A DNA stretch of 39,593 bases from an uncultured Granulosicoccaceae bacterium (GTDB lineage: Bacteria; Pseudomonadota; Gammaproteobacteria; Granulosicoccales; Granulosicoccaceae): contig CALDUO010000005.1 in NCBI GenBank assembly GCA_937923745.1, positions 1-39,593 on the forward strand, given 5' to 3'. A program made the position numbers and the translations under genes. Of the stretch, positions 1 through 8,372 are shown piece by piece. The notes under the pieces are model-generated. The model was not told where the DNA came from. It made no database searches and worked only from the letters and a program-made list of their open reading frames with translations. Within the stretch, counting starts at the first letter, position 1; each line of letters opens with the position of its first letter.

Positions 1-2
1 CA

Positions 3-239
3 GCTAAAGACAAATTCCCAGACGATTACGAGTTACATAACTCTATTAGAGAATGTAGGAAAGTCATGAATGGCTGTTACTTTGTTAACCCAAAAAATCC
101 CAATAAACCGAATTCTGAGTGGCAATTTGAAAGAAGCATAACCTTAGAAAATACGAGTGAAGGAGATATAGTTTTAGATATTCTTAAAGACGGTCGCGTT
201 GGCAGTATTGAGTATCTTGACTCAGAGTTACGAAAATAG
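3..239 (+). CDS. 3' end of an unknown protein (partial, cut by window edge)
   Basis: An open frame runs from the window edge to TAG at 237-239 and gives 78 residues with no start in view. The visible part is hydrophilic, with a region rich in N, P and K (NPKNPNKPNSEWQFER) and an end reading DILKDGRVGSIEYLDSELRK. The 'DGrvGSIeyl' pattern is faintly like the small DUF6984-type proteins seen near toxin/immunity loci, but this is a memory-level resemblance only. The DNA is clearly more AT-rich than the metabolic genes further right, as is the next 400 bp, which fits an accessory or transferred segment. Function unknown. An internal ATG exists at codon 22, but the frame is open all the way to the edge, so the gene probably starts outside the window. 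Confidence 0.6.
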   Translation, partial: AKDKFPDDYELHNSIRECRKVMNGCYFVNPKNPNKPNSEWQFERSITLENTSEGDIVLDILKDGRVGSIEYLDSELRK

Positions 240-677
240 AAATATCGAGAACAGAGGTTTAAGAGTCTATTTCTAATCCTTTAGTGCGTCCAGCCAAACT
301 TGGAGTATTCGGAGCGGGATTCCTCAAAGGTAATAATCTAAATACATTTGCACGGGTAGCAGAGTGGCAGGTTAAAAAATAGCAGAAAATATATTTCTGT
401 AGTCTGTATCTACTATCAGTAGTGTCTTGCAAAGCCAGGAGTGCCCACATTTTCCCTGAATTTCCTGAATTTCATGAAATATATATTCTAGAAAACCATA
501 ATGATAATTCTCCAAATTGAGCTAGCCAAAAAAGACAGAATTGATGCGGCCTGGATTTTCAAAAGTCCAGATAAGTACGTTTCATTCGATTTGGATTGAG
601 GCATTACGACAAAAAAGAGAATATGAAATATTTGTCGTGGGGCCGGTACAGGGAATCCCTTCGCCTGTGAGGTAGAG
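240..677. other. AT-rich intergenic stretch without a convincing gene
   Basis: This 438-bp stretch holds no ORF I can defend. It contains a perfect 12-bp palindrome (ATTTCATGAAAT, 469-480) next to a short direct repeat of CTGAATTTC. It also has a 32-codon ORF at 501-599 (MIILQIELAKKDRIDAAWIF...), which has no ribosome binding site and could be the remnant of a longer gene. A 63-codon frame on the minus strand at 259-450 looks non-coding in composition. Confidence 0.45.
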
Positions 678-932
678 ATGTTTCAAGTTATGTTTTTTAA
701 TGAACTCAATAGGTTGCTTTTCAGTGAAAACCGCGAAGGATTGGTCTTAAGGCCCGATGGTGATTTGGGTGTCCAGCAAGATGAGTTTCCGGATTCGGTT
801 ACCGAGTTTGAGTGTTTTGATGATGCAAAGCAATTTGCTTCACAGATATTGGTTCGGTACGGAACGTCGATGCGTGCGACTATTCGAGATAAAGACAAAG
901 ATGAGTACCATACCGTTTTTCTTGATGAGTAA
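678..932 (+). CDS. Small hypothetical protein, 84 aa
   Basis: A complete 84-residue ORF is preceded by a GAGG ribosome binding site about 6 nt before the ATG. The protein is acidic and soluble, with no signal peptide or membrane segment. The middle (LRPDGDLGVQQDEFPDSV) and the end (MRATIRDKDKDEYHTVFLDE) look like a small alpha/beta domain. Size, acidity and position beside another small unknown gene in AT-rich DNA fit an immunity-type or phage-derived protein, but no family was recognised. It is followed by 235 bp containing only a 7-bp hairpin (CGAGAAT/ATTCTCG, 1078-1096). Confidence 0.6.
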   Translation: MFQVMFFNELNRLLFSENREGLVLRPDGDLGVQQDEFPDSVTEFECFDDAKQFASQILVRYGTSMRATIRDKDKDEYHTVFLDE

Positions 933-1077
933 CTTACTCAGTTTGGTATAAGTTAGTTCAAACATGTAGCTTTTGGCAAGCCAAACAACCTAGGACGAGA
1001 TTTACGATGGGTGGCTTTATTCAGATTCACTGGACTTTGATTACGGCCGGAGCGTGTATTTCCAAAACGTAGATCTA

Positions 1078-1096
1078 CGAGAATCATGAATTCTCG
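1078..1096. other. Short inverted repeat downstream of the 84-aa gene
   Basis: CGAGAAT and ATTCTCG are separated by 5 nt. No T-run follows on either strand, so it is not a textbook terminator. It sits between the small unknown gene (+) and the end of the GcvR-like gene (-), where a bidirectional transcript end would be expected. Confidence 0.3.
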
Positions 1097-1167
1097 GAGA
1101 CGGTTGGCAGTTAACCAACACGCCGTTTGAAGTGATAAAGGGCACGGATATCATCATACCCTGACGC

Positions 1168-1698
1168 TTACGGATATACCGATAAATCAATATCTACCAT
1201 CAGCTGATCCGATAGCGCCTCAAGGGCATTTTGTACGTCATCATTAGACACTCCCTGAGGTAGGCCAAGCTTCAGTTTTGCCCAAAACAATAGTTCACTG
1301 CTCATTGAGGCTTCGCGTTGCTCGGATTCTAACGCATTGATATTGACGTTGAGTTTGATGAGTGCGCCGGTGAGGTCGTCAATGATACCTGGCCTGTCTG
1401 CTCCGACCACTTCCAGTGACAGGTGATTGGTAATAACGGACTCTGGCTTTGGATTCGCCTCTTCCACCATTAGGTGTAGTTGGTTGTCTGTGTCGTGTAG
1501 TGACTGTAAGGCAGTTCTTAAGGAGGGTAGCTGATCTTCTGTTACCGATATTTGCACCAGGCCTGCAAATCTGTCTGCCAGATTCGCCATGCGGCTGTCT
1601 ATCCAGCTTGCATGGTGAGCCACCAACGTCTCTGAAATTGTCTTAACGATGCCCGGGCGATCTGTTGCCAGTATGGTGACGACCAGTATTTTATTCAT
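1168..1698 (-). CDS. gcvR: GcvR-like protein with tandem ACT domains
   Basis: 176 residues from the ATG at 1698, which has an AGAGGG ribosome binding site. An upstream in-frame start at 1794 would add 32 unlikely residues. Two ACT domains are visible. The first, about residues 3-75, begins ILVVTILATDRPGIVKTISE. The second, about 88-168, begins LSLEVVGADRPGIIDDLTGAL. The 'DRPGI' turn in both is the usual ligand-binding loop of ACT domains. Length and layout match the glycine cleavage system repressor GcvR, which in E. coli works with GcvA to sense glycine; no gcv genes are in this window. It could also be a general ACT sensor protein. It is divergent from the TRAP operon, with about 310 bp between them. 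Confidence 0.7.
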   Translation of the reverse strand: MNKILVVTILATDRPGIVKTISETLVAHHASWIDSRMANLADRFAGLVQISVTEDQLPSLRTALQSLHDTDNQLHLMVEEANPKPESVITNHLSLEVVGADRPGIIDDLTGALIKLNVNINALESEQREASMSSELLFWAKLKLGLPQGVSNDDVQNALEALSDQLMVDIDLSVYP

Positions 1699-2007
1699 TT
1701 GTCTAAACCCTCTATTGGTTACCACATACCAGTACCGGAATTTGTTACCCGTGCTTTGGTTTGGATACTCCACCACACGTATTGTGGTGCACATGCTGTG
1801 GTATCTCTTACGGTGTCGCTCGTGCCGCGAACGAATCTATTTAATTCTGTGAGTAGTGCTCTAGCTATTGTCGGTGGATAAATGCCTGTTTAGCGGTTAA
1901 TTGAGTATTCTGTTAGTTGGTCGTAGAATGATCACAGCTTGGCGTTACACTATCAGAAAACAAAGCGACGACGTCAACTGGCATACAATCCGTTGGAGGA
2001 AATTCAC
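1699..2007 (+). promoter_or_regulatory. Divergent intergenic region with candidate TRAP operon promoter
   Basis: This 309-bp region separates the gcvR-like gene (-) from dctP (+). A sigma70-like promoter for dctP can be read at 1901-1929: TTGAGT, a 17-bp spacer, then TAGAAT. A GGAGGA ribosome binding site lies at 1995-2000, 7 nt before the GTG start. No clear operator palindrome was seen. Confidence 0.45.
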
Positions 2008-3030
2008 GTGAAAAAATGGTTACTCGCCGGGGCACTGGCCCTGACAACCGCCGGCCAGGTGGCAGCGCAAGAGGTTACACTGCGGTTTCAGCATTTCCTG
2101 TCGCCGAAAGCTGCTGTACCTATTGGTTTTATGGCTCCCTGGGCTGAGAAAGTCATGGCTGACAGTGGCGGCCGTATCAAAATAGAACTGTATCCGGGGA
2201 TGCAACTTGGCGGTAAACCGCCGGCTTTGTATGACCAAATTCGTGATGGCGTCATTGATGGCGGGTGGGCATTACCGGCGTATACACCAGGTCGTTTTCC
2301 GGAGGTTGAGGCGTTTGAACTGCCGTTTGTCACCAGCACCAATGCCGAAGAGTCCTCGCGAGCAGCTTGGGAGTACGTCGAAAAGTATGCTCTGGAGCGC
2401 TTTGGTGATGTGCATGTTATCGCTGTCCATGTTCACGGTCCCGGCGTAATTCACAAGAAAGGCGACCCGATCAAATCGGTGGCTGATTTCAAGGGTCTAA
2501 AGCTCCGTGGTCCTTCACGACAGGCCAACAAACTGCTGGAAAGCCTGGGGGTATCACCCATCGGCATGCCTGTGCCCGCATTCCCTGAAAACCTGTCGAA
2601 AGGGGTGGTTGACGGTGGTGTGATTCCGTGGGAAATCGTTGTACCACTAAAAATCCATGAGCTTGCTGATAGCCACACGGTTATCGCCGGTGACAAGGCC
2701 ATGTACAACACGTTCTTTATTTGGGCAATGAATAAAGACAGCTACAACGATCTGCCCGATGACCTTAAGGCGATCATAGACGCCAACTCCGGTCTTGAGG
2801 CGTCCGGTTGGGCAGGGCGCGCAATGGACGAGGGTGATGTCCGGTCATTAGAAATCACACAGGGCACAGACAACACTATTCACACTCTTGATGAAGCAAC
2901 CACTAATGACATTAAGGCTATCGGTGAAACCGTTGCGGCTGAGTGGGTGGCTGAAATGGAGTCGAAAGGTTTGCCGGGCCAACAAATGTTTGATGATGCG
3001 GCAGCGATGATGGCGGGGCAGTCTCAGTAG
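2008..3030 (+). CDS. dctP: TRAP transporter solute-binding protein (DctP family)
   Basis: 340 residues starting at GTG 2008, chosen because GGAGGA lies 7 nt upstream and a signal peptide follows at once (KKWLLAGALALTTAGQVAA, cut near residue 21). A longer TTG start at 1939 would bury the signal peptide. The mature protein has the DctP fold: a periplasmic clamshell that captures an organic acid and hands it to DctQM. The conserved arginine that usually salt-bridges the substrate carboxylate is in the motif LKLRGPSRQ, near residue 150. The ligand cannot be read from the sequence. Its place next to an alginate locus makes a uronate or other sugar acid attractive, but C4-dicarboxylates or amino acid derivatives are equally possible. 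Confidence 0.88.
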   Translation: MKKWLLAGALALTTAGQVAAQEVTLRFQHFLSPKAAVPIGFMAPWAEKVMADSGGRIKIELYPGMQLGGKPPALYDQIRDGVIDGGWALPAYTPGRFPEVEAFELPFVTSTNAEESSRAAWEYVEKYALERFGDVHVIAVHVHGPGVIHKKGDPIKSVADFKGLKLRGPSRQANKLLESLGVSPIGMPVPAFPENLSKGVVDGGVIPWEIVVPLKIHELADSHTVIAGDKAMYNTFFIWAMNKDSYNDLPDDLKAIIDANSGLEASGWAGRAMDEGDVRSLEITQGTDNTIHTLDEATTNDIKAIGETVAAEWVAEMESKGLPGQQMFDDAAAMMAGQSQ

Positions 3031-3059
3031 TCTGCTTCGACAACTGTGTGGGCCATGAG

Positions 3060-3099
3060 ACAGCAGTGCCCTGAGGTCTCACACCTCAAGGCACGCTGT
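3060..3099 (+). promoter_or_regulatory. Large hairpin between dctP and dctQ
   Basis: The left arm (3060-3077) pairs with the right arm (3083-3099) around a CTCAC loop. The stem is about 17 bp with one bulged A and one C/A mismatch, in the pattern ACAGC-A-GTGCC-TGAGGT. No U-run follows, so it is not a simple terminator. Such intercistronic hairpins commonly protect the upstream mRNA from 3' exonucleases, so that the binding protein is made in excess over the permease; that role is inferred here. Confidence 0.7.
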
Positions 3100-3161
3100 T
3101 GTACTGCTCGCTTCTTGATACCCATGCCATCTGACGTGGCATCCGCCTAATCCTCTCTGCC

Positions 3162-3746
3162 ATGCTGCCACAACTAGAACGCCGGGTCGGTAAGCTGCTG
3201 GGGTTTATCAGCCGATGGTTTGCCTATTTTGGTGGCGCAGTGCTGATCGCTATCGCGCTGATCACCGTTGTGTCTGTCATCGGCCGTGCGCTGACAGGTT
3301 TCGGGCTTGAACCCATCAAGGGTGATTTTGAGCTGGTTGAAATCGGTTCGGCTGTTGCCGTGTTCTCGTTTCTGCCTTGGTGCCAACTCAATCGTGGCCA
3401 CGTTACGGTCGATATTCTGGTGCGTCATTTTTCGTCACGGGTACAGCAACTGCTGGAGCTGTTGGGAAACAGTGCCATCTGCGTTATCGCAGCCGTGATT
3501 ACATGGCGACTCTGGATGGGCATGGGTGAGCGATTCACGTTTTTTAGCCAAGAGACCCGGGATGCACTCGGGTTCGGATACAAACCCTTTTCAGCAGAAG
3601 AGACTTTTATTCTCGGTCTGCCCACTTGGTATGGCTATGCGCTTGGAGTGGTCAGCGCACTGCTCTTTACGGTCGTGTCGCTGTATACCGTCTGGCGCTC
3701 TGTCAATACACTTCGTTCTACCGAGGTAAGCCATGTCGGGTCTTGA
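3162..3746 (+). CDS. dctQ: TRAP transporter small permease (DctQ family)
   Basis: 194 residues with four hydrophobic segments (roughly 25-45, 62-80, 102-122, 155-178), the usual DctQ plan. The loop between segments 2 and 3 carries the typical 'FLPWCQLNRGHVTVDILV' stretch that marks this family. The protein forms the membrane complex with DctM and docks the binding protein. No strong ribosome binding site is seen before the ATG. The gene lies 131 nt after dctP, beyond the hairpin, and overlaps dctM by 14 nt, so Q and M are translationally coupled. Confidence 0.88.
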   Translation: MLPQLERRVGKLLGFISRWFAYFGGAVLIAIALITVVSVIGRALTGFGLEPIKGDFELVEIGSAVAVFSFLPWCQLNRGHVTVDILVRHFSSRVQQLLELLGNSAICVIAAVITWRLWMGMGERFTFFSQETRDALGFGYKPFSAEETFILGLPTWYGYALGVVSALLFTVVSLYTVWRSVNTLRSTEVSHVGS

Positions 3747-5082
3747 GCTATCCCTCATTGCCTTTGCGCTGTTGTTATTGGCTATTTTCCTGCGAATGCC
3801 TATTGCAGTAGCAATGGCAATAACCGGTTTTGTCGGTAGCTGGATTGTGCTGGGGAAACCCAATGCTGTGCTCAGTCAGATGAAGTCGCTGACTTACGAT
3901 ACATTTTCGAGTTACTCGTTATCAATAGTGCCGCTGTTTTTATTGATGGGGCAATTTGCGACCAAGTCAGGTATGTCTCAAGCGCTTTTTAGGGCGGCTA
4001 GCGACTGGTTGGGGCATCGTAAGGGTGGTGTCGCCATGGCCGCTGTGGGTGCCTGCGCCGGATTTGGTGCGGTCTGTGGTTCGTCACTGGCAACAGCCAG
4101 CACGATGGGGCAACTGGCATTACCCGAAATGCGTAAGCGCGGTTATTCAGACGCTTTGGCCACTGGTGTACTCGCAGCCGGTGGTACGTTGGGCATATTG
4201 ATTCCGCCATCGGTTATCCTTGTTATCTATTCCATCATGACAGAGCAAAACATCGTCAAAATGTTTGTTGCTGCGATTGTGCCAGGCATCATGGCTGCTT
4301 TGGGTTATATCGTTGCCGTGATGGTGTATGTGCGGGTGAGGCCCAATAGCGCAACCACAGCCGAACGGGTATCACTACAGCAACGGCTACATTCGCTGGC
4401 ACAGGTTTGGCCAGTGCTGGTTATCTTTGGATTGGTCATTGGTGGTATCGCTGCAGACTGGAACTGGATAAAACCTGGCACACAAGCCTTGTTTAGTCCC
4501 ACTGAGGGTGCGGCAGTTGGCGCGATAGCAACCGGGCTTTACGGGCTATGGACAGGCGGACTAAATTCTAAAACAATCTCCGACTGCATCCTGCAAACCG
4601 CCAGCGCAACTGCCATGATTTTTTTTATACTACTCGGTGCTCAGTTGTTTAACACGTTTTTGGCGTTTACCCAAACACCGCAACTGATAGCTGATTGGGT
4701 GAGTGGCCAAGGCTTCCAGCCGATGGTTATTCTGATTTTGATGCTGGTGTTTTACCTTGTGCTCGGATGTGTCATGGACAGCCTGTCGATGATCCTGCTG
4801 ACCATACCTATTTTTTTTCCCATTATCGAGTCACTCGACTTTGGCATGTCAGCAGAAATGACCGCTATTTGGTTTGGTATTCTTGCGCTGGTGGTGGTGG
4901 AGGTAGGGCTAATTACACCACCGGTCGGAATGAATTTATTCATCATTCAATCGATGGCCAAAGATATTCCAATACAGCGCACTTACGTGGGTGTGTTGCC
5001 TTTTCTGCTCAGCGATCTGATACGGGTCGCGCTGTTACTGTTGTTTCCGGCTATTGCGCTTTGGTTGGTTAGTGGTTCTTAG
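3733..5082 (+). CDS. dctM: TRAP transporter large permease (DctM family)
   Basis: 449 residues, almost entirely hydrophobic, with about 12 membrane segments. GAGGT precedes the ATG by about 5 nt inside the end of dctQ. DctM is the ion-coupled transport subunit that drives uptake of the bound organic acid, normally with Na+. Family hallmarks are visible, such as the glycine-rich CAGFGAVCGSSLATASTMG stretch near residue 105 and VVEVGLITPPVGMN near residue 395. The length is typical (about 425-450). It ends the operon and is convergent with the SDR gene after 209 bp. Confidence 0.9.
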   Translation: MSGLELSLIAFALLLLAIFLRMPIAVAMAITGFVGSWIVLGKPNAVLSQMKSLTYDTFSSYSLSIVPLFLLMGQFATKSGMSQALFRAASDWLGHRKGGVAMAAVGACAGFGAVCGSSLATASTMGQLALPEMRKRGYSDALATGVLAAGGTLGILIPPSVILVIYSIMTEQNIVKMFVAAIVPGIMAALGYIVAVMVYVRVRPNSATTAERVSLQQRLHSLAQVWPVLVIFGLVIGGIAADWNWIKPGTQALFSPTEGAAVGAIATGLYGLWTGGLNSKTISDCILQTASATAMIFFILLGAQLFNTFLAFTQTPQLIADWVSGQGFQPMVILILMLVFYLVLGCVMDSLSMILLTIPIFFPIIESLDFGMSAEMTAIWFGILALVVVEVGLITPPVGMNLFIIQSMAKDIPIQRTYVGVLPFLLSDLIRVALLLLFPAIALWLVSGS

Positions 5083-5291
5083 TCTGACGACTGGCGTATG
5101 GAAGGAGCGCTACGAGGTAGTCTGATGGTTGAGCAACCGACGTAGGATGTAAGACGGAGGAGCCTGTTACAAGAGCCTGTGATATGAGCCTGTTACATCA
5201 AGGATGTTGGTTGCACGTTGTGTGCGCGGGGAAGGTAACTTAGCCTGTTCACCTGAACCCGGAGAACCGGGCTCAGCGTGTTGATGGTCTG
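5083..5291. terminator. Convergent gap: 13-bp triplication and GC-rich hairpin
   Basis: The gap lies between dctM (+) and the SDR gene (-). Three tandem 13-bp units built on GAGCCTGTTACAT occupy 5160-5198, with a stray half copy at 5241. A hairpin at 5255-5274 (GAACCCGG-agaa-CCGGGCTC, 8 bp with one G/T pair) lies 17 nt past the SDR stop codon and is the best terminator candidate for the alginate operon, although it lacks a U-tract. Confidence 0.45.
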
Positions 5292-6035
5292 TTAACTGAA
5301 CAGCATGCCACCATTGATATCGATATTGGCACCGGTGATAAACGCACTGTCACTGCAGGCTAATACCGCCACCATATTGGCAATATCTTCAGGCGAGCCC
5401 TGACGTTTCAGGGGAGTGGCAGCCTCGACATTACGCCGTACTTCATCTTTGGTATGCACATTGTGAAAGTCTGTATCGATCATGCCAGGACACAGTGAAT
5501 TTACCCGAATATCTGGCCCAAGTTCTTTTGCAAGACCGCGTGTCATGGTCATGACCGCACCTTTTGATGTGGCATAAGGCACCGCGCCCGGCCCACCACC
5601 ATCACGCCCTGCCTGACTGGCCAAGTTGATAATAGCACCGCTGCTCATATGTGGCAGGCTGGCCTTGACCATCATAAAAATACTGGTCAGGTTAAGATCC
5701 ATCACTTCATGCCAGTGTTCCAGCGTCATTTCTGCAATTTTTTTGCGTGCGACAAGCCCACCTGAATTATTCACCAGCACATCGACACTGCCAAAGTCCG
5801 CCACAGTTCGCTGCACGAGTGCATCGACCGCATCTTGTTTGCTCAAGTCACCCTGTAGGGCGAACGCCTTGCCACCGTTTGCGGTTATCTGACTGACCGC
5901 GTCATCAGCACCTTTGGAGCTAGAGAAATAATTGATAGCGACATTGGCGCCTTCTTCAGCCAAGCGCATGGCGCACGCGAGTCCTATGTCTCGACCGCCA
6001 CCGGTGACAATGGCTGTTTTTCCAGATAGTTTCAT
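5292..6035 (-). CDS. SDR oxidoreductase, probable DEH (unsaturated uronate) reductase
   Basis: 247 residues, a classical short-chain dehydrogenase. The cofactor motif is TGGGRDIG (11-18), NNSGG lies at 89-93, and the catalytic tetrad is N115, S140, Y154, K158. The stretches NNSGGLVARK, GGGPGAVPY and PGMIDTDFH resemble the Sphingomonas A1 enzyme A1-R, which reduces 4-deoxy-L-erythro-5-hexoseulose uronate (DEH) to 2-keto-3-deoxygluconate. That comparison is from memory of the family. The gene sits 21 nt after the PL15 lyase, with a GGAGA ribosome binding site, so the two are co-transcribed: the lyase makes DEH and this enzyme consumes it. NADH versus NADPH preference cannot be read with certainty. 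Confidence 0.8.
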   Translation of the reverse strand: MKLSGKTAIVTGGGRDIGLACAMRLAEEGANVAINYFSSSKGADDAVSQITANGGKAFALQGDLSKQDAVDALVQRTVADFGSVDVLVNNSGGLVARKKIAEMTLEHWHEVMDLNLTSIFMMVKASLPHMSSGAIINLASQAGRDGGGPGAVPYATSKGAVMTMTRGLAKELGPDIRVNSLCPGMIDTDFHNVHTKDEVRRNVEAATPLKRQGSPEDIANMVAVLACSDSAFITGANIDINGGMLFS

Positions 6036-6056
6036 GTTGGTTTCTCCAGTTCGTGA

Positions 6057-8372
6057 CTAGTCGGTTTTTCCGGCTACGTCGAATGTTTTTGGGACAACAA
6101 CCTTAAAGGTACGATCATCGGCATCGGTAAAATACAGATCGCAATCGTAACCCTGGTCATCAAGAAAGGAATAAATGCGTCGCTTTTCGCGAAGCGGGTA
6201 AGGCACCAGCAGCGTCACGATGCGGTGACGAATGGCAGCCGGAAAGCTTGCCGTCATGCAGGTACTGACAGGAAGCCCTTCAATTTCAGAGGGGTCAACA
6301 TCGGTGAACTCGGTCGCTTGGGTGATAGATGCAGCACCAGATTCTGACCATAAAAACTGCCCATAAAACCCGGCGCGTTCGCCGGTATAACGAAAGGTTG
6401 TGTCACCGAGGTTCATGGGGGCGTTGGCATGCAGCCGCCAGTCAATGCTCACTGGCGCACTGGCGTCAATGCTGTCAACAAAGACAAAGTACTCGTTGTT
6501 AACGAAGTAGACGTCACGCTGAACCGAGGTGACCTCGGGTGACAGAGACTGATAAGCTGCAGTGGCATCACCGCGAATATAGTAGTGATCGCCGCGATGC
6601 TCAGCGGTTACGATATGGCCGGTAGAGCTCATGGCCTGCGCTTTGTCACGACCGGCGTACTGCCCTTGACCATTAATTAAAATAGCATTTTTAGATCGGG
6701 TTTGACGACGCCAGTTTTGATGCATGGTGCTATTAAAGGCGACATAATAACCCGACTGAATAGCCAGATCTTCACCATAGGCTGCCAGACAAAAGGCGTT
6801 CTGGTCCCCGTGGCTGTGACTGACAGAGCCGAACGGCGATGACTTCATCACAAACTGGATGTGGTTGTCAGGGTCTGCCATCGACCGTTGTATCGCAACC
6901 CAACCGGTATCACGGAAGTGGCGCATACCATCTTGAGGGGGTTCCGCCGCTACATCCGGAAAATCGGTTTGATACACAAGCTCGTCAAACCGAAAGTCCC
7001 ACCAGCCCCAATTGTAAAAAGCACCCTCTGTACCCGGGTTGGTTTTCAGAATTTCATCGTAATACCAACGATACTCTCCCTTGCCGGAGACCCCTGCAAA
7101 CTGCCGCAGGTTATAGCCAATTTTAACCGCGGGTAAATCGCCCATCGTGGCATCATCACCAAATGTGGCTCTGCGGGTGTTGGGTGCTTTGGTGTACAAC
7201 GGAAAATCACCGGTTTTTTGAAAAAACGGACGTTGGTAGAGGTCAATACCGGAATACCCTTTCAGTAAATTGGCAGCATCTATCAGATACGCCATACCGG
7301 TCATCCAGTAGTGAGGCCCTTCGGCCCATCCTCCCTCGTAGTCGCCCCAGGGCGAATAAACGGTAAACATGAATTCAACCGAATAGTGCAACCAACCTTC
7401 GGCCTCCGGTGCGTCATCGAGTAGTGCGATAGAGGATGGGATTAATACGGCCGATACAGCTCGGACCGCATGACTGTCATAGGGGAACAGCTGAATCTTT
7501 GCGTTGTTGATAATGTGGTTGGCTGTCTCGCGTGTACGTTCCAGAAGCGCTGTTCGCACAACCGCTTGCTCGTCTTCAGTCAGTTCGTCGTGTAACCAGT
7601 CGTAACCCCATGCTAAGGCGAGATTAACGCGGAAGGCCCATTCGTCGGTGTAGGCACGTGAGGTTGTGCCTGTCGGGTTCCACGCAGCAGCTGCCAACAG
7701 CCACGCTTTTGCTTTGCTGATCATGTCTGCGTTTTCAGTGACGACACCGCCAACGGCAAGATGACGAATGGCATAGAGCAGTTCCTGGCAGTCAATGTAG
7801 GTTTGTCGCCAGACGTTCGCTACCCGTTTGTGGTCGGGGTAACCGGCGGGTTCTGTCATGATGTCGCGATCCATCCATGGCAACACAGAGTGCTGAAAAA
7901 AAGTAGACCAAGTGTATTTGTTGGTGTCAGCGCTGATCTCGTCTCGAAAGTGTGACAAGCCATCTTGTGTCATCCACAAGCGTGGATGCGATCGTGTGGC
8001 GTCTTTAAAGCGAGCACCACGTGGCGGAAGTGGGGTGTCAGGCAGGTCAGGCGTTATTTCGAACGTTCGCTCTGTACTCCACTGCGTGGTCGGCTCTCCG
8101 GTTTTTGCATCGCAAATGGCGTAAGACCAGTGATAGGTGCCGGGTGCGAAGGTGTTGTCGGGTGTGAAGAAGTTCAGCGGTATCTTGGTGTAAACCTGTT
8201 GCTCTGCTGATGCACCGGTATCACTTGCTGTCACCCGAACTGTATAGAGTGTGCTGTCTTCGATGTCGGGTAACCAAGTAAACCGTGGCGGATTCTCAAC
8301 CACTGTACTGTCGCTATCGGGTGCGTAACCGATGGTCAGCCGACCGGCCCGTGGTTCGTCAAGTTCTATCAT
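6057..8372 (-). CDS. PL15 exo-type oligoalginate lyase (heparinase II/III-like)
   Basis: 771 residues without a signal peptide, so cytoplasmic. The order is an N-terminal beta domain (1-110), an alpha/alpha toroid (about 120-440) and a C-terminal heparinase II/III-like beta domain (about 480-770). Residues R189, H301, R304, Y355 and H521 all lie exactly ten positions before R199, H311, R314, Y365 and H531, the active-site residues I recall for the PL15 enzyme Atu3025 of Agrobacterium, which has 776 residues. In Atu3025, H311 and Y365 act as catalytic base and acid. The enzyme is expected to release unsaturated monouronates from the ends of alginate oligomers, which become DEH. It is followed at 21 nt by the DEH reductase-like SDR and preceded by the importer genes. 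Substrate could still be another uronic polymer, but the context argues for alginate. Confidence 0.87.
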   Translation of the reverse strand: MIELDEPRAGRLTIGYAPDSDSTVVENPPRFTWLPDIEDSTLYTVRVTASDTGASAEQQVYTKIPLNFFTPDNTFAPGTYHWSYAICDAKTGEPTTQWSTERTFEITPDLPDTPLPPRGARFKDATRSHPRLWMTQDGLSHFRDEISADTNKYTWSTFFQHSVLPWMDRDIMTEPAGYPDHKRVANVWRQTYIDCQELLYAIRHLAVGGVVTENADMISKAKAWLLAAAAWNPTGTTSRAYTDEWAFRVNLALAWGYDWLHDELTEDEQAVVRTALLERTRETANHIINNAKIQLFPYDSHAVRAVSAVLIPSSIALLDDAPEAEGWLHYSVEFMFTVYSPWGDYEGGWAEGPHYWMTGMAYLIDAANLLKGYSGIDLYQRPFFQKTGDFPLYTKAPNTRRATFGDDATMGDLPAVKIGYNLRQFAGVSGKGEYRWYYDEILKTNPGTEGAFYNWGWWDFRFDELVYQTDFPDVAAEPPQDGMRHFRDTGWVAIQRSMADPDNHIQFVMKSSPFGSVSHSHGDQNAFCLAAYGEDLAIQSGYYVAFNSTMHQNWRRQTRSKNAILINGQGQYAGRDKAQAMSSTGHIVTAEHRGDHYYIRGDATAAYQSLSPEVTSVQRDVYFVNNEYFVFVDSIDASAPVSIDWRLHANAPMNLGDTTFRYTGERAGFYGQFLWSESGAASITQATEFTDVDPSEIEGLPVSTCMTASFPAAIRHRIVTLLVPYPLREKRRIYSFLDDQGYDCDLYFTDADDRTFKVVVPKTFDVAGKTD

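Noticed and set aside
259-450. 63-codon frame on the minus strand
   Set aside because: No ribosome binding site, odd composition and no family likeness; in an AT-rich gap where chance frames are common.
1008-1073. 21-codon ORF before the GcvR-like gene
   Set aside because: Too short, no ribosome binding site and no leader-peptide features.
1939-2007. TTG-initiated extension of dctP
   Set aside because: It would place 23 polar residues before the signal peptide. The GTG at 2008 has an ideal ribosome binding site.
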